Source: Hydractinia symbiolongicarpus
Taxonomy: Eukaryota > Cnidaria > Hydrozoa > Anthoathecata > Hydractiniidae
Direction: 5' to 3'
Assembly: GCF_029227915.1 (NCBI RefSeq)
Contig: NC_079879.1
Location: 2,606,001-2,666,000 of the forward strand
DNA: 60,000 nucleotides
The notes beneath the pieces were generated by a model. The model ran no database searches, was not told the DNA's origin, and saw only the letters and a program-made list of their open reading frames with translations. Within the stretch, counting starts at the first letter, position 1; the number at the start of each line of letters is the position of its first letter. The position numbers and the translations under genes are program-made. Below are positions 45,946 through 58,350 of the stretch, piece by piece.

Positions 45946-46768
45946 TGATATTGTTCTGCCCAATCTTGGAACGCGCCCCGTCTTAAGACTGGCCAGGTCA
46001 AACTTCCGAGAGTGACAAATAGGTGGCCAGTCTTATGACTGGACTGCCCAATCTATGGACGTACATGCCCAATCTTAAAACAATTGTGAAAGACAAACAG
46101 AACAATAAAATATTTAGAATTTACCTCTTAAAAGGAACTTTAAATTGAAACTTTTCTTGGAAAATCAAAAAGCCAAAAATTTATATATACCATGTATTTT
46201 ATGTATAAAAAATTGAAAATACTCAACCATATTAGCATAGTCTATAAGGCTTTTTCTTCTATAGACTATGATATTAGCTAATTGCCTACAGCTCGCTAGC
46301 TGGCTAAAGATCTCATCCAATGAAATTAACAGCTAGCTAACTAATAATATGGTTGAATACGATTTTTCTGATTCTTCATAAATTTAAACATTTTATTTTT
46401 TAAAATTTAACCACTACTCTACAAACTGTATATAAATGCTAAATGTATAACACATGCTCTACCAGCTACCTAGCTAGCTAGCTAGCTAGCTATCTAGCTA
46501 CGATTTTTACTCTACTGTGTCCAAAAAGTGGCCAGGTCAATTCAACAGTACCCAAAATATGATGTTTTAATGTGCCTGAGAATGTTTGTTGGGAATTGCA
46601 AAAAACAGAACTCGTGTGGTACATCCTTTCTTTAAAATCTAAAAGGCGCCGAAGATGGGCCTAACATGGTCTTTTGCCCAATCTTGTGACGCCCTGCCCA
46701 GTCTTAAGACTGGGCAATTTTACGTCCAAAGATCGGGCAGTGTCCTAAGATTGGGCAGAACAATATCA
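45946..46768. mobile_element. MITE with TGCCCAATCTT inverted repeats, 823 bp
   Basis: TGATATTGTTCTGCCCAATC at 45946 is matched exactly by the reverse complement ending at 46768. The motif TGCCCAATCTT(A/G)GGACG or variants recurs several times just inside each end, in both orientations (for example 46028-46100 and 46675-46755). No coding sequence. A clear target-site duplication was not found. Confidence 0.75.
46469..46499. repeat. (CTAG)n microsatellite
   Basis: CTAGCTAGCTAGCTAGCTAG tract inside the MITE. Confidence 0.9.
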
Positions 46769-49529
46769 TTTGGTTTGTCCAATTATATGTGTCTGTATTG
46801 CTGAGTTTTATTACGTAAGATATCCTATGTTTCAGAATATGTATGTAAAATATCCTATATATTAGTATATCTTTGAATTTTAAAATTTTAAAATACAGCA
46901 TGAAATACACAATCATTTTAAATTTCCACATTTCGATATGTTTTTAAACTAATAATTTGTGTCATATGTATATAATCAATTTATACTTGCTAGTGAAAGC
47001 TACCTTTGTACAATAGCTACAGCTGGTGTTTGGAAAGTACACTTTTCCATCACATGAAATGATTTTTAAATTTCATTTCGAACTTCTCACGTATCGTGTT
47101 ATATGGATATGTGCTGGTCTTCAAAATACACGTCTTGATCATGTGGTCAATATTTTTCCATTGTCACAGTCCGTAGAAGCTAATGCAATGCTTCTTTGTA
47201 ATGTAGAAGCTAGGCTGCAACATGTTTAAATTTTTCATATATTATCCACAATACTTTTTTATATTTCTAGCAATTTTATGATCTCACGTTCCTACTTTAA
47301 TATTTTTATATAATTATATATACACAACACTTTTCATTTTCAGAATACTTTCACTTCGGTGTAAAATCAAGGACATCAGACCTTTTTGCTCCATAATTAC
47401 CAATAAATATTTTCAGGATTTAGGCCCTTTTTTTTACTTTATAGTGTTATAACTGGCCTGGAATTAAAAGTTAGTTGATCCCTTATTTTTTCTCACTTCT
47501 CATTTTCTTTGAAATTGTACCAAATTCGAATGATAATGTCGAAGTCATAGAATGACTTGAAATGGATATTGATAATAAATAAAACTGTTGTGGGAATTTC
47601 TGTACTTCACGTACTACTTTGAGTACATTTTCAATTGTGGTGCAAGTCGCAGATGTTTTAACAGTGCGTAAAGTTGTAAAATGAAAGATTGATTTTGTAA
47701 GATTTTATTTGACGTGTGGCAAGCTGAGGATTTTTTTAGGGGACTGCCCCCTATAAAAGTTTTCAATCCAAGGCGTTTGTTTTTGACAATTTGTATAAAC
47801 TTTTGCAAGGTAGACCATGTGTGAAAGAACTAATTTTGTAGATTTGAATTTTACACTAAACTGTTGGTTTTTGATATTTTGTGTGATTTTTTTTAGGGGA
47901 GGACTGTATGCAATATAGCTTTTTCTAGATTAAATTTTATGTGTTGCAAACTGTATATTTTAACACTTATCTTATGATATTGCAGATGAAAACAGCATGC
48001 AAAACCTTGCAAAGTTATAATTTAATTTCTAATTTTTAATTTCTGATATATTGTCCAAACTTGTAAGGGAAGGCTATGTGAAATATACCGAAATAATTTT
48101 TATAGATTTAATAATTTTGTGTTTAGGACGGATGATGATTTCGTGTGAGATTTGTGGTGGAAGACACTATGCGAAATACTGAAAGAAGTGATTTGTGTTG
48201 ATTTTCTCACACTCATATTGACACTGATCTTTGTAAGCTTAGATTTGACCTGATATTATACATTGTTTTTTAGAATTTTGTAGACTTGGTGCAGTAATTC
48301 ATGAATAAAGTTAAATTTTTCCAAAATACTTCATACAATATATGTCATAACAGTTAGTTTGCATTCTGCAGTTTTTTTAGCTGCCCTTTCCGCTAAATTC
48401 TATTAGATTTTAAAGAAAATTCAAATGCATTCCAAAGTTCAAAGTGTTGTGTCGTTTGGAATATTCACGGAAGATTCTTTAATGTGCTAGCTGATGAGTA
48501 TTATATAAAAAGACATCACTCCCATCTAAATATGTCCCTGTACCTTCTATCTTGTATAATACTTAATACCAGTCAGTGGCCGTGAGAATTTCCACAGGTT
48601 TCGCCGTCTATTTTATACCCGACTGCGTGCGTCTCGCTACTTGCGGTACCATTTTGCCTGACAGACAGATGTATACGGTTATTGCAATTTTCTTCAATAT
48701 TATTGCCAAAAAAGAAAGCTTAAAATTTAAACTTTTAACTACAGGTTTAAAAGATTTGGTGAATGCAACTACTACTTTAAGAATAAAGTTTGATCGTTTG
48801 ATCGTTTGATTTTACTTTACAACAAACCATAGTGAAAAAAAATAAATTTCAGGAAGCTAGGATGGTATGTTAGCTCTTATATCTATTAGAGCACAAATCA
48901 TATTAGCTTATATTATTCGTTCGCACCTTGCAATATTAAATAAACTGGTAGAAACTTGTCTAAATTTATAACAATGGCGCTATTCTCGAATCACGTTGCA
49001 AATATACTGTCTACATAGCCTGACTTGTTAATTTTATTATTCGAATGTGTTTTGTGATAAGAAATGGTGTACTTGGTATAAAAACGTTTTCACTCTTCCC
49101 GTCTCGTGTTTTGGTGTAGTATAGTATTATAATATTATTTAAATGTGTTTTATTTGATGAAATACGAATTCTCACAGTTGAAAAACACACATTTGCATTT
49201 AAAAACTCCGTCACAGAGATATCCATTCCACAAAAGATCGTCATACAATTTAAACAACAAAAGTATTTTTATTTAAATAGCAGATATGTATATGTTGGAA
49301 ATAAAATTGAAAAGTATTGTTTATATGCGGAAAATCTCATTCTAATAATCGGTTCCAATTTGTTTTTAACTTTCAACAAAAGCAATTAAAAAGATATTTT
49401 GGGGAAATATGATATTTTCTATGTACTTTTTAGATTCTTGTCTGAAAATACTGTAGTGCTTAACTTTAACACTTGGAATAACACAAAGGTTTTATTTAAT
49501 AATAGTGTAGACATGATTGGATATTTATT
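46769..49529. other. Gene-poor stretch
   Basis: No exon recognised. Between about 47590 and 48200 a loose recurring theme (AGGG/AAGG, TATG(C/T)(A/G)AATAT, then TTTTGTAGATTT) may be a decayed tandem repeat. Confidence 0.35.
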
Positions 49530-50462
49530 TTGAGAATACAAAAGTTATTCCAGATCAAAATGGTGACTTTGCAAGTGGAAGCAATAGCTTTGTCATTACC
49601 AATACTTTTTCACGTGGTCGGGTTGATTTCACTGCACCATTCAAAAAGTTTAAGGATTGATTCGAATCATCGCATACACTTAATAAACATGAGTATTTCT
49701 GAGCTGTTATTATGTTTAGCAGCTTTCACCGTACGTATTTTGAAAATAATTCAAATAAACCATACCATTGTATACTATATAACAGTGATTGAATTTTTTG
49801 GAGCTTCCTTGCTTTATCTATCATCAATGATATTTCTAACGATGGATAGGTTCCTTAAAATATACCTGGGATTAGCCTACAAACACTATATGTTGGAAAG
49901 ACGTACGAAATTGTTTCTGTTGATTTTTTGGTTTGGTGCAGTAATAGCGACAGTTCTATACATTTCTCTCCAAGATAACGATGAAGACAAACTATTACTC
50001 GTGTGTTACTTATATCTTTATCCAACAGCAGAAGTTATATTTATGATTGTTGCATTGAACACGTACTATTACGCATTCAGAAAACTTAAAAGATCATTGA
50101 TGGTGTCACAAAGGAAGAATTACAAACAAAATGGTGTAATTAGAGCTTCAGCTCACAGCAGCAGCCAAAATAACATGTCTTCCACAAACAAAAAGGTAGT
50201 TGTAATTCGCAACAGACGCTTTAAAGGCTTATTTGTCGTTACTTTAATCATTGCAACATACGTTCTCTTGATCGTTTTGCCTGATCAAATGTTTTTCTAT
50301 TCCATAATATTCAAATTTAAAATTCCAGAAGGCTTGGGTTCCTACATTTTCATCTCGTACTATTTAGGATTTTGCACAGATGCGGCTATATATGTATTGG
50401 CAATTGCATCAGTGCAGCACGTTATAAAAAAGAGACTTTGTTGTTGTTTATTTAAACCTTAA
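49530..50462 (+). CDS. Rhodopsin-class G-protein-coupled receptor, single exon
   Basis: 310 residues with seven hydrophobic segments: about 13-35, 48-71, 80-104, 127-146, 158-184, 230-255 and 268-292. Class A marks: ISELL in TM2 (Glu where LxxxD is usual), MDRF at 105-108 ending TM3 (the D/ERY motif with Phe), Trp in TM4, and DAAIY in TM7 in place of NPxxY. A short Cys-rich tail (RLCCCLFKP) may be palmitoylated. TM7 lacks the retinal-binding Lys, so it is not an opsin. The ligand is unknown; orphan intronless receptors of this size are common in cnidarians. Met11 is an equally possible start. AATAAA lies at 50515. Confidence 0.85.
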   Translation: MRIQKLFQIKMVTLQVEAIALSLPILFHVVGLISLHHSKSLRIDSNHRIHLINMSISELLLCLAAFTVRILKIIQINHTIVYYITVIEFFGASLLYLSSMIFLTMDRFLKIYLGLAYKHYMLERRTKLFLLIFWFGAVIATVLYISLQDNDEDKLLLVCYLYLYPTAEVIFMIVALNTYYYAFRKLKRSLMVSQRKNYKQNGVIRASAHSSSQNNMSSTNKKVVVIRNRRFKGLFVVTLIIATYVLLIVLPDQMFFYSIIFKFKIPEGLGSYIFISYYLGFCTDAAIYVLAIASVQHVIKKRLCCCLFKP

Positions 50463-51059
50463 ATCATCACAGGAAAGGAGAATTTGAAAAGAAATCAAAT
50501 TTAAATCGTGTATTAATAAATAATATCTACAACTGTGCATTCCAAATATCCGTTTTTGTTCCAGTTTAATAAAAAGAATACAAAACAATTTCAGATGGAA
50601 TAGAAAGCACTCACGCGTACCAATCGCGACAGTAATAAATCCCTTCCAAAAAGTAACATGTTTGACTTGATTTAACACTTCAAGCGTAAAATAAAAACTT
50701 GTCTTCATAGATAAAAGGCCATAAGTATGCCCATATCTTATGTATGAGATTAATGAATATTTAATCGCGATAACAGTTGATGCAAATCCTTGATTATAAA
50801 CAAAAGAATATAGCTAGATCAAAAATGCACAGGATACTTTGCACAAGGATGATATTGCCGCCTATGTTTGTCCTAGCTTGAGTGTTGTAATGTAAATATA
50901 AAATGTTCATTAATTGTCGAAGTTTTCCGTAGTTTTTTTTATATTGTTTGTTATATAGTCTTTATAGAAAGTTAATCTCTGTTGAGAATGAAATACGAAT
51001 GTGCTATGATAAATATTCACCTATATGTATACACACCATCCGGATAAACTATCTGAGCT

Positions 51060-51166
51060 CATCACTAACATATTGCCGCACGTAGTCTAATGGGTTCGTC
51101 TGCGGCTCCCAGTTCTGGGGACCGTGGATGGAATCCCGCTCACTGCTTGGCAGTATGTTAGTGATG
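51060..51166. ncRNA. tRNA-like body between inverted repeats (possible SINE fragment)
   Basis: CATCACTAACATATTGCC at 51060 pairs with GGCAGTATGTTAGTGATG ending 51166 with one mismatch. Between them TAGTCTAATGGG fits the pol III box A, CCGCA...TGCGG forms a D-arm-like stem, CTCCCAGTTCTGGGGAC a hairpin, and GGATGGAATCC resembles box B with one key mismatch. A normal tRNA acceptor stem is not evident, so it is not called a tRNA gene. Confidence 0.35.
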
Positions 51167-51436
51167 AACAAAGTAGTTCTTCTTCAATATAACTTTTATT
51201 AAGTCTTGGGCATGATTAGGCTATGGTGTGATACAGCAGCCTGTCGCACTGGTCACCAGCGCTCTACCAAGCATGATATTTATTTTGATCCACTTTTTTG
51301 TAACGGGCGAATCTTCACGAATTTTACAAAGCCTAATTACTTGTCTCTTTAATCATAACTGTATTTTGTGTGTCCAAAACGTATGCGCGAAACTTTATTC
51401 CGGATGACCCACAGAGCACATAAGTTGCACAAATGT

Positions 51437-51474
51437 CGATAGAAATAGCGATAGAAATGGCGATAGAAATGGCG
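51437..51474. repeat. 12-bp tandem repeat
   Basis: GATAGAAAT(A/G)GC repeated three times. Confidence 0.85.
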
Positions 51475-51666
51475 ACGGATGAGAAACCTAATGGTTTTTT
51501 CCACGGACCAACGACCACTACTATAGAACTGATTAAGGTTAAATGAGATTCCTTGTTTATTAATTCTATAAATGATATTGTCAAGGTGGATTGTTTTTAA
51601 CATAGTGTTGAGTTTATCTCACAAATATTATTTGTCGGAAAGACTGTTTCAAACGAGTTTTTTTTA

Positions 51667-51720
51667 GCTTGGTGCAATAACAACGACAGTGTTATATATT
51701 GTTGTTCAAGATAACAATTA
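51667..51720 (+). pseudogene. Fragment of a GPCR related to the 49530 gene
   Basis: The plus strand reads LGAITTTVLYIVVQDNN then a stop; gene 49530-50462 reads FGAVIATVLYISLQDND at the end of TM4. The match is about 18 codons and no further part was found, so it is a relic of a second copy. Confidence 0.6.
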
Positions 51721-53950
51721 AAGATTTGCATTTTTATCAGTGCAGATAATGAAAAATTATTCCCAAATTTATAACTTATGGAATACGCCTTGGAATACCC
51801 AAACCAGACACCATCGCGACCTAAAAAATATTCCACTTGATAGAAGTCTACTATATAGAGGTTCGTAACGAATTCGTCTTTCCAAACTTACATCCTGCTC
51901 TGGTGTTTTTGACAGTCTTTACACGAAGTTTTATTCCAAAGGGTGAAATTCCATTTTGGTCTCTTGCTTAATCCTTATAAATGTTAACATTTTCATTTAC
52001 TCAGTTCGTCGTTTATTTCATTTTGGCCTAAAAGACCGAACGGAAGTTTTATTTCGCCCTTAAAATATTCATATAAACACGATTTATCCGAAATGAAACT
52101 ACTGCGCAATTTTTATAGCTGTTAGAAATCTTATGTTGGATGAATTTCATGTCTGGGCTATGTAAAGGCTGTCTTAGAGTAAAGTAAAATTCATCGCAAA
52201 ATATGTTAAGAGGCCAGTTTTAGGAGAAAATGACTTAAAACGATACATTTACTAAATATGCCATCTTTGACCGAAAAATGTAAAAAAAACACAGTCAGGT
52301 TTAGAGTTTGCTTAGGTTATACTTATTGTAGAAACAAATTAAAAACTTAAACGTTGCCTTATGTATTATATGGATAACATGAAAATGCTCTGTTTTAATA
52401 GGCTGTCTCTGGTTAACTACACATAACATCAGTAAAAAAATACCTCAGAAAAATTCATCAAAGCTGAGCAGTACGCTTAAAACTCACACTAGCTTAAATA
52501 TGCTTATAAGCGTTATGCTTTTAAAAAAATCTCGTCTAAAATTATCGACAAATTTTGGACAGTAATTATCCTATATGTCTGCTATAAAAAAGTAAATTAG
52601 GACCACAATAGAAATGTGTCCCATATAAATTGTCTGCTACTTAGTGGTTTTTTATGTCATACGTATCTGATAAGATGATTCACTCTTCAGAGATGTCGCA
52701 ATAAAAAGGTTTCGTCATTATATTTCTGTTTGCTGATCGTAAAAAAAAGTTAAATTCTGAGGTCATACAAAAAGTTTTTTAAGAAGTTTTTTAATTTTGA
52801 GAGCCTTTTTCATCAACACGTATTACAAAAAAAGATAAATAGTGTTTTTTTAACCGTGTTATTCATCATTGAATACTAAAAATTTCACATATTCCGAATC
52901 TATTAAAACTGACATGGAAAAGCGTGTTGTTTAAAAAAATTAAGCATACAAATGAAAAACCTATAAAAATTATTTACAATAGAAAAAAAGGCGAAGAGTT
53001 AATTTGACCTGTTATAGCACTAATTGTCACTACTCAATACCCAAATTATAACACAGAATATTCCTTATTCCTAAAGAGGTGATTCTAATAAAAAATCGAT
53101 GTAACGGCAGTTAACAAACCATAGAACCCCATAGTACATCACACAATTAGGTAAATAACACGACTAGCGGTATGTCCAAGCAAGTGTTTTAGATAGCTAA
53201 AAACCAGCAGTAAAACTTAGATTCCAAATATCTATTGACTGAAGTTAAAGATATCTCAGGGAAAAGATTGAGAAATATACATTATTTATAACTTTTCAAA
53301 ATTTCAGAACCAAAACTAAATGTACTACGGCAAAAGAAAAAAATATTAATGTGGCAAGACCTCGAAATACTAAACTAAAGAAGTAACTTACTGAGGCGTT
53401 TTTAAAATTCTTTTAGCCGGTAAAATGTACTACGGTCTATTTAATCAAATATCAGATAACATCAAATTAAAAGTTTGTTTTGAAGAGGAAAAAAAGACAA
53501 CACGAGGAGCTATATTTAGTAAAAACTAGTTTTGTGATTTTTAGTTATATTTGTGATATTTAGGATGATTTTAGATGTTGGTTTTGTCCTCAGTGCTCAT
53601 AAATTTATTCACCGCCATCAGCTCGACTTTTGTGTAAGTCACAAAAGTGAAAAATAATCAGCCCGTTTCGTAGCCCGTGTAAAAAGAGAAAGCCACACAA
53701 TATCTTACAGCACTGTATAGAGTTATTGTAAGAAAGGGAAAAAAATTCAATCCTAATTAAAACAGGTAGAAATGGTTACCAGGCTTTACTTATTAGGCTG
53801 AAAATGTTAAGGTTAATGCCAAAGCTTTTTTCTATTTGAAAATTTGCCATAAGATAGTTGCCGTGGGACTGTAAGATATGCAATGTTGTAGCTGGTATAC
53901 TCAAAATAATTCTTTATCTATGTATAGTTAAAATGATCTAAGTCTTATTT
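51721..53950. other. Gene-poor stretch
   Basis: No exon or repeat that I can support. Open frames are few and short. Confidence 0.45.
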
Positions 53951-56900
53951 CTACATTTGGTGCATTTGATCGTGATAATAAAAAACTTCAGCGGGATTGT
54001 GTGAATGTATGTTTTCCAGAACGGCTGGTGGATACTGCATTTGCATTTCGTTTCGTTGTGGTTTCGCGTTTGACTTTTTGTACTTGAAAAATACACACGC
54101 TAATACAATCAACACCAGGATTAGAATGACGACAAGACCACCGCCTACGCCGGCAATCATTGTCAATGAAGCTCCGCTGCTTTCATTTTTGGACTCTGAA
54201 ATAGAAAATTCATTTTGCTTACCTCTCGTGGAAAAACAAGTTAATTTCACATAAAAGTGCTTAAAAAGTTATCTAGAAATTTCTGTATACATATTTTCAA
54301 AAAACCTTGATAAGTTCTTGATAGGATTTAGCACTTAGGAGTTCCACTAATTATGTATGACGAGTAAATATTTTGCATAAATTTACTATAATTATGCTTA
54401 ACAACAGCAATTACATGTTGTTAGAACTAGTTGATGACGTTACATTTTTTAGCGAAACCTTTAATGGCATATACCTGTTTCACAGTAGCTAAACTTGGTT
54501 AATGAAAGAAGGCACGGTTTAATGTAGAAAAGCTGAAACAATTTTTAAAAGGCAAAATGCGTTGAAAAGGCTTCCTATGAGTTTAATTTAAACTTGCAAT
54601 ATCCCTTAATATACTATCAGCAATTCTTTCGTTAAATTTATGTTTATTCTACGCATTCAGAGTATTAAAACATTCTCTCAAAATAAAAAGGCTACCAGAA
54701 CAAATCGCTGTGTTGCATTTCCCTTTCTCTGTGCTTATTCCAGCACATTGCAATCCTCCATTCGTCGGTACAGGGTTGTTGCAATAACGTGTTCTTGTTC
54801 TTGTCCCTTCTCCACAGGTCCTCGAACAAGCATCCCTGTATCTCCAGGTACTCCATCCTCCATTGACTAACATAAAAATGTAAAATAATAAGCTGAAACA
54901 AACTTTTTCGTGTTAATGCAGTAAATACGGACCTTGCGCAAGTTAACTTTATATAAAAGAGCCTATAAAGTTGGCTACAAATTTGTATATATTTTAAAAT
55001 CTTGATAGGTTCTTGATAGTATTTTGAAATAGGAGTTCCACTTATTATGTATGAAGAGTGAGGTGTTGTATTTAACTGTTTTGTTAAGCCAAGGCAGTTT
55101 AACGTTTTCAACATTGTACATAAGTTTTAATATTTAGTCACCATAATTATGCTTAACAACTGTAATTACATGTTTTAGAGCTAGTTATTTCATATAAATA
55201 GCGTCAGTTTTAAGACATATATTTTGAGATTCCCAGATAACGTTCAAAGATCTGTCATATGAGCTCAACCTGTTTATTTAAAGAAGGCAAGCTTTGTTAT
55301 GTAGAAAAGCTGAAACAATTTTAAAGTGAACAGTATACGTTGAAAAGGCTTTCGGTGGGTTTAATTGACACCTGCAAAATCCCTAAATAGATTATCAGCA
55401 ATACTTTCGGTGAGTCTATGTATATTCCGCGCATTCAGAGTATTAAAACATTCCTTAAAAGTTAAAAGGGTACCAGAACAAGCCGCTGTGTTGCATTTCT
55501 CTTCCTCTGTGCTCATTCCAGCACACTGCAATCCTCCATTCGACGGTACAGGGTTGTTGCAATAACGTGTTCTTGTTCTTGTCCCTTCTCCACAGGTCCT
55601 TGAACAAGCATCACTATATCTCCAGGTACTCCATCCTCCATTGACTGACAAGTAAAAAATATGATAATTGCTAACTTTTTCGTCTTGATGCAGTAATTAT
55701 GATCCTTACGCACAAAGAACGGGTCAACAAAAAAAGGTTGTTACTTTCTGCACTTGTCTATTATAGATACAACATTACAGATACAACCTCGATTCCAGGG
55801 CTCTTTTCTCTCTTTTTGATATAAGGACGGCGAGACAGAAATCTCGCCGTCCTTATATCAAGAAAAGAGCCCTGGAATCGAGGTTGTTATAGGTAAGTTC
55901 TATATTGCACGCCTTCTTGTTTGTAAATTGGATATGAACCTAAGTATTATCTAAATATTAAACAACTTTTTCGTTGAATTTAATTAAGTTTTCATATTCT
56001 ATCAACATGTATTCACATGAACAAGAAAAAGAGAATCTCCTACTTAATACGAATATGAAACGGTATGCCTTATTAATAATATTCGCTTCATATTCGCGTT
56101 ATCCCGAAAAATTTGATCAGGCATTCTGCGAAGTCAAGTATAAGTGCTTGGTAGAGGCAGGCAAATTTTGCCTTATCATTTCTTACTTTTGATGATTAGC
56201 CAAACGCGCGATATTGAAAAAAAATGTAAGATATCAAGAACGCAAATGTATGCCCTTTGCAATTCTGTTTAGCTTCGAATATAAAATTTATTCGCAGTCT
56301 CGCAGGGTTTTAAAGATATGTTTTTCTTACGATTATTTAGAAAGTTATTCAGAAAGTTATGCTTGTTATTAGTTTCAACTCAATGAGTTTTATGTACTAA
56401 ATTTTTGATTTTTATAGACTCGTGTACGAAATTTCTGTTCGCGGTTTTGATTTTGCGAGAGATTCTTACTTGTCGACAGAATATATATTTTTGTCTGCAA
56501 AGTGGGTCTTCTGTAAGCGAAAATAAAAGTATTACTGGTAAAGTTTGTAAAACTTTGTTGTTTTATTATTTTATACGCACTTTAATTTTCTCTTCCTAAA
56601 GTTATGCTTTAAGACGACGGTACATTTTTGCGCTAGTTGCGTTGACTCAGTTTACGTCTTCTTTGCATAATGTTGCTAAGGACCAGAAACATTACAAATT
56701 ACACACTTCGCAAGTTGAAATATAAAAACATAATGTTATTAATTGATCATAACAATAATAGAGGATAGAAAATATTGATAGTATTCATTAACTTCTTACT
56801 ACCCTATTGGTTAAAAGGGGTGAATTTATGATGGGTGACGAAAATTTTAGCCGACAATTTTTTTTTCATCAACAAAATTAATGGCTGTTAATTAAAGAAA

Positions 56901-58350
56901 ATAGATTTTTTTTAAAAAAAGAATTATAGAATCTTGTACTGAGAGGACACTTAATAAATATATATTTTTCGCTAGGTGAAAATTATCTGCAACAAAAGTT
57001 TTTACCAACGAATTTAATGATAAATTATTATTTTTTTTTAAGACAGTGGCATCAGAAAGGATTAATAAAAAGACGAATCCTACCTTTGCACGGATAAACG
57101 CATTGAAAACTACTTGTTTCAGTTGATTGCAAATTTCCGTTCGTATAACATTGAAAATTACGTGTGCATTTTGTTTTAACGCACCGCTTTTCATAGTTTG
57201 ATAAAAATGGATTTTGACAAACTCTTTTTCTTTGAACGATTCCAACGCAATTAGCAGGGCAACTAGTGATGTCAATCCATTCTGACCATTGGCCCAGCCC
57301 TAAAAATAAACAAATATTCAAAATAACAAGAATTCTTGAAGTCAGTAGTTTTTAAATAGACTACTTCCTACATATATTGTGATGATAGTTTAAAATAACC
57401 TCGATGACTTATATTATTTTTAATATAAGCAAGAAGATGTATAAAACCCTGGCCTAAGCATGCAGAAAATATATTCATGTGTGACTTTTAAATCTTATGA
57501 AGTCATTGCATGGCTGTTTAAGGGAACGTCATTTACTGTCTCCATTACTACTATATTTCGGTTTTCTAATAAAATGACGGAAGCAAAATTGGACGGTTCT
57601 TTAAACAAACTTACTTGATCAAGTAAAACATAGTATGTTTAAAACTCGGAATAGTTCTGAAAGGAACAGCCCTTCTATCAACTCTTTTTCAATATTTACT
57701 ACTTATGATAAGTCGTGATAGCGTAATTCAAATGAAAACGAGGTTATTTAAGAAAAATTCAGGACGCCAAGTATTTTTTTTTTGTTTCCAGATGCTGGTT
57801 CTTCAATTTTCAACTCGCACTTTATACGAATCGGAGCGTATACAGTTAAAAGGAGACTATTAGTTGTGTTAGTGTGACAGAAATGATGTATATTTACTGA
57901 TATCATGTAGATAGAGATAAAAAGGTGATTGAACTCTTATGTTTCTATTGAAATAATCTGTCCACCTATTAAAACCATTATATTTTTTTTGTAAAAACCA
58001 ATAAAATGCACATCGCTCATGGATATTAAACAGATCATCCCACTTTCAAAATAACAAATGATAATGATTTGGCACCTTATCTTTTATTACGCACAGGCAT
58101 GCTTACTATGAAAGGCTTACCTTTTCTTGTATTTCCAAAGAATACTACTGATGTTGGTTTCAGACGAAGTTGTGGGGTGAGCGTACTTGTAAGGCGTGAT
58201 GTTATGTTTGTAATGTACACACGATTGTCTGTGCCATGTTGGTTGATCCAGTATAGAAGAGCATTATGAAATAACAAATCCATTGGAATGATGTTATTGA
58301 ATTTTCTAATTAATTGTCGGCAGGTTCCATCGTAGTTGATCATTTCAATC
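53951..58350 (-). CDS. Gene C: 3' part of a type I membrane protein with YWTD propeller and TSR domains
   Basis: Exons, 5' to 3': 58350-58121, 57299-57084, 55644-55474, 54866-54696 and 54195-53951 (stop TAG). Every junction between them is phase 1 and the frame stays open. The first encodes part of an LDL-receptor YWTD (class B) propeller: RIEMINYDGTCRQLI, ALLYWINQHGTDNRVYI. Three TSRs follow. The last exon has a membrane helix (GGGLVVILILVLIVLACVFF), a basic stop-transfer KYKK and a 42-residue cytoplasmic tail with several Tyr. Upstream exons (starting phase 2) were not resolved, so the N-terminus is unknown. The layout suggests a cell-surface receptor or adhesion protein. Confidence 0.78.
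54290..55650 (-). repeat. Tandem duplication of a TSR exon with its introns
   Basis: The TSR exons 55644-55474 and 54866-54696 are both 171 bases and nearly identical in protein (GGWSTWRY, CSRTCGEGTRTRTRYCNNPV, GGLQCAG). Their flanks are also alike: TTCTTGATAG, GGAGTTCCACT, TTATGTATGA, GTTGAAAAGGCTT and CGCATTCAGAGTATTAAAAC occur in each at an offset of roughly 700 to 780 bases. The duplication therefore copied exon and intron DNA together. Both copies keep all six TSR cysteines. Confidence 0.85.
55784..55886. repeat. Near-perfect intronic hairpin
   Basis: Left arm CAACCTCGATTCCAGGGCTC ... GATATAAGGACGGCGAGA; right arm is its reverse complement apart from 7 to 8 extra bases (TCTCTTTT) in the left arm. 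The loop is only about 6 bases (CAGAAA). It sits in the gene C intron between 57084 and 55644. Confidence 0.9.
57084..57299 (-). CDS. Gene C TSR exon 1 (divergent)
   Basis: 216 bases, phase 1 at both ends. It reads LGQWSEWIDITSCPANCVGI then VQRKRVCQNP and ends with an added Cys-rich part (CYTNGNLQSTE ... CVYPCK), longer than a usual TSR. It contains WxxW and CPANCVG in place of CSxTCGxG. Confidence 0.75.

Noticed and set aside
47026-47229. 67-codon open frame
   Set aside because: No signal peptide, domain or splice context; chance frame.
51272-51290. tRNA gene on the minus strand (CTTGGTAGAGCGCTGG)
   Set aside because: No matching T-arm/box B or acceptor stem; at most a SINE remnant.
54640-54870. 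Plus-strand open frame over the TSR exon
   Set aside because: Shadow of the minus-strand TSR, whose Cys and Trp pattern is clear.
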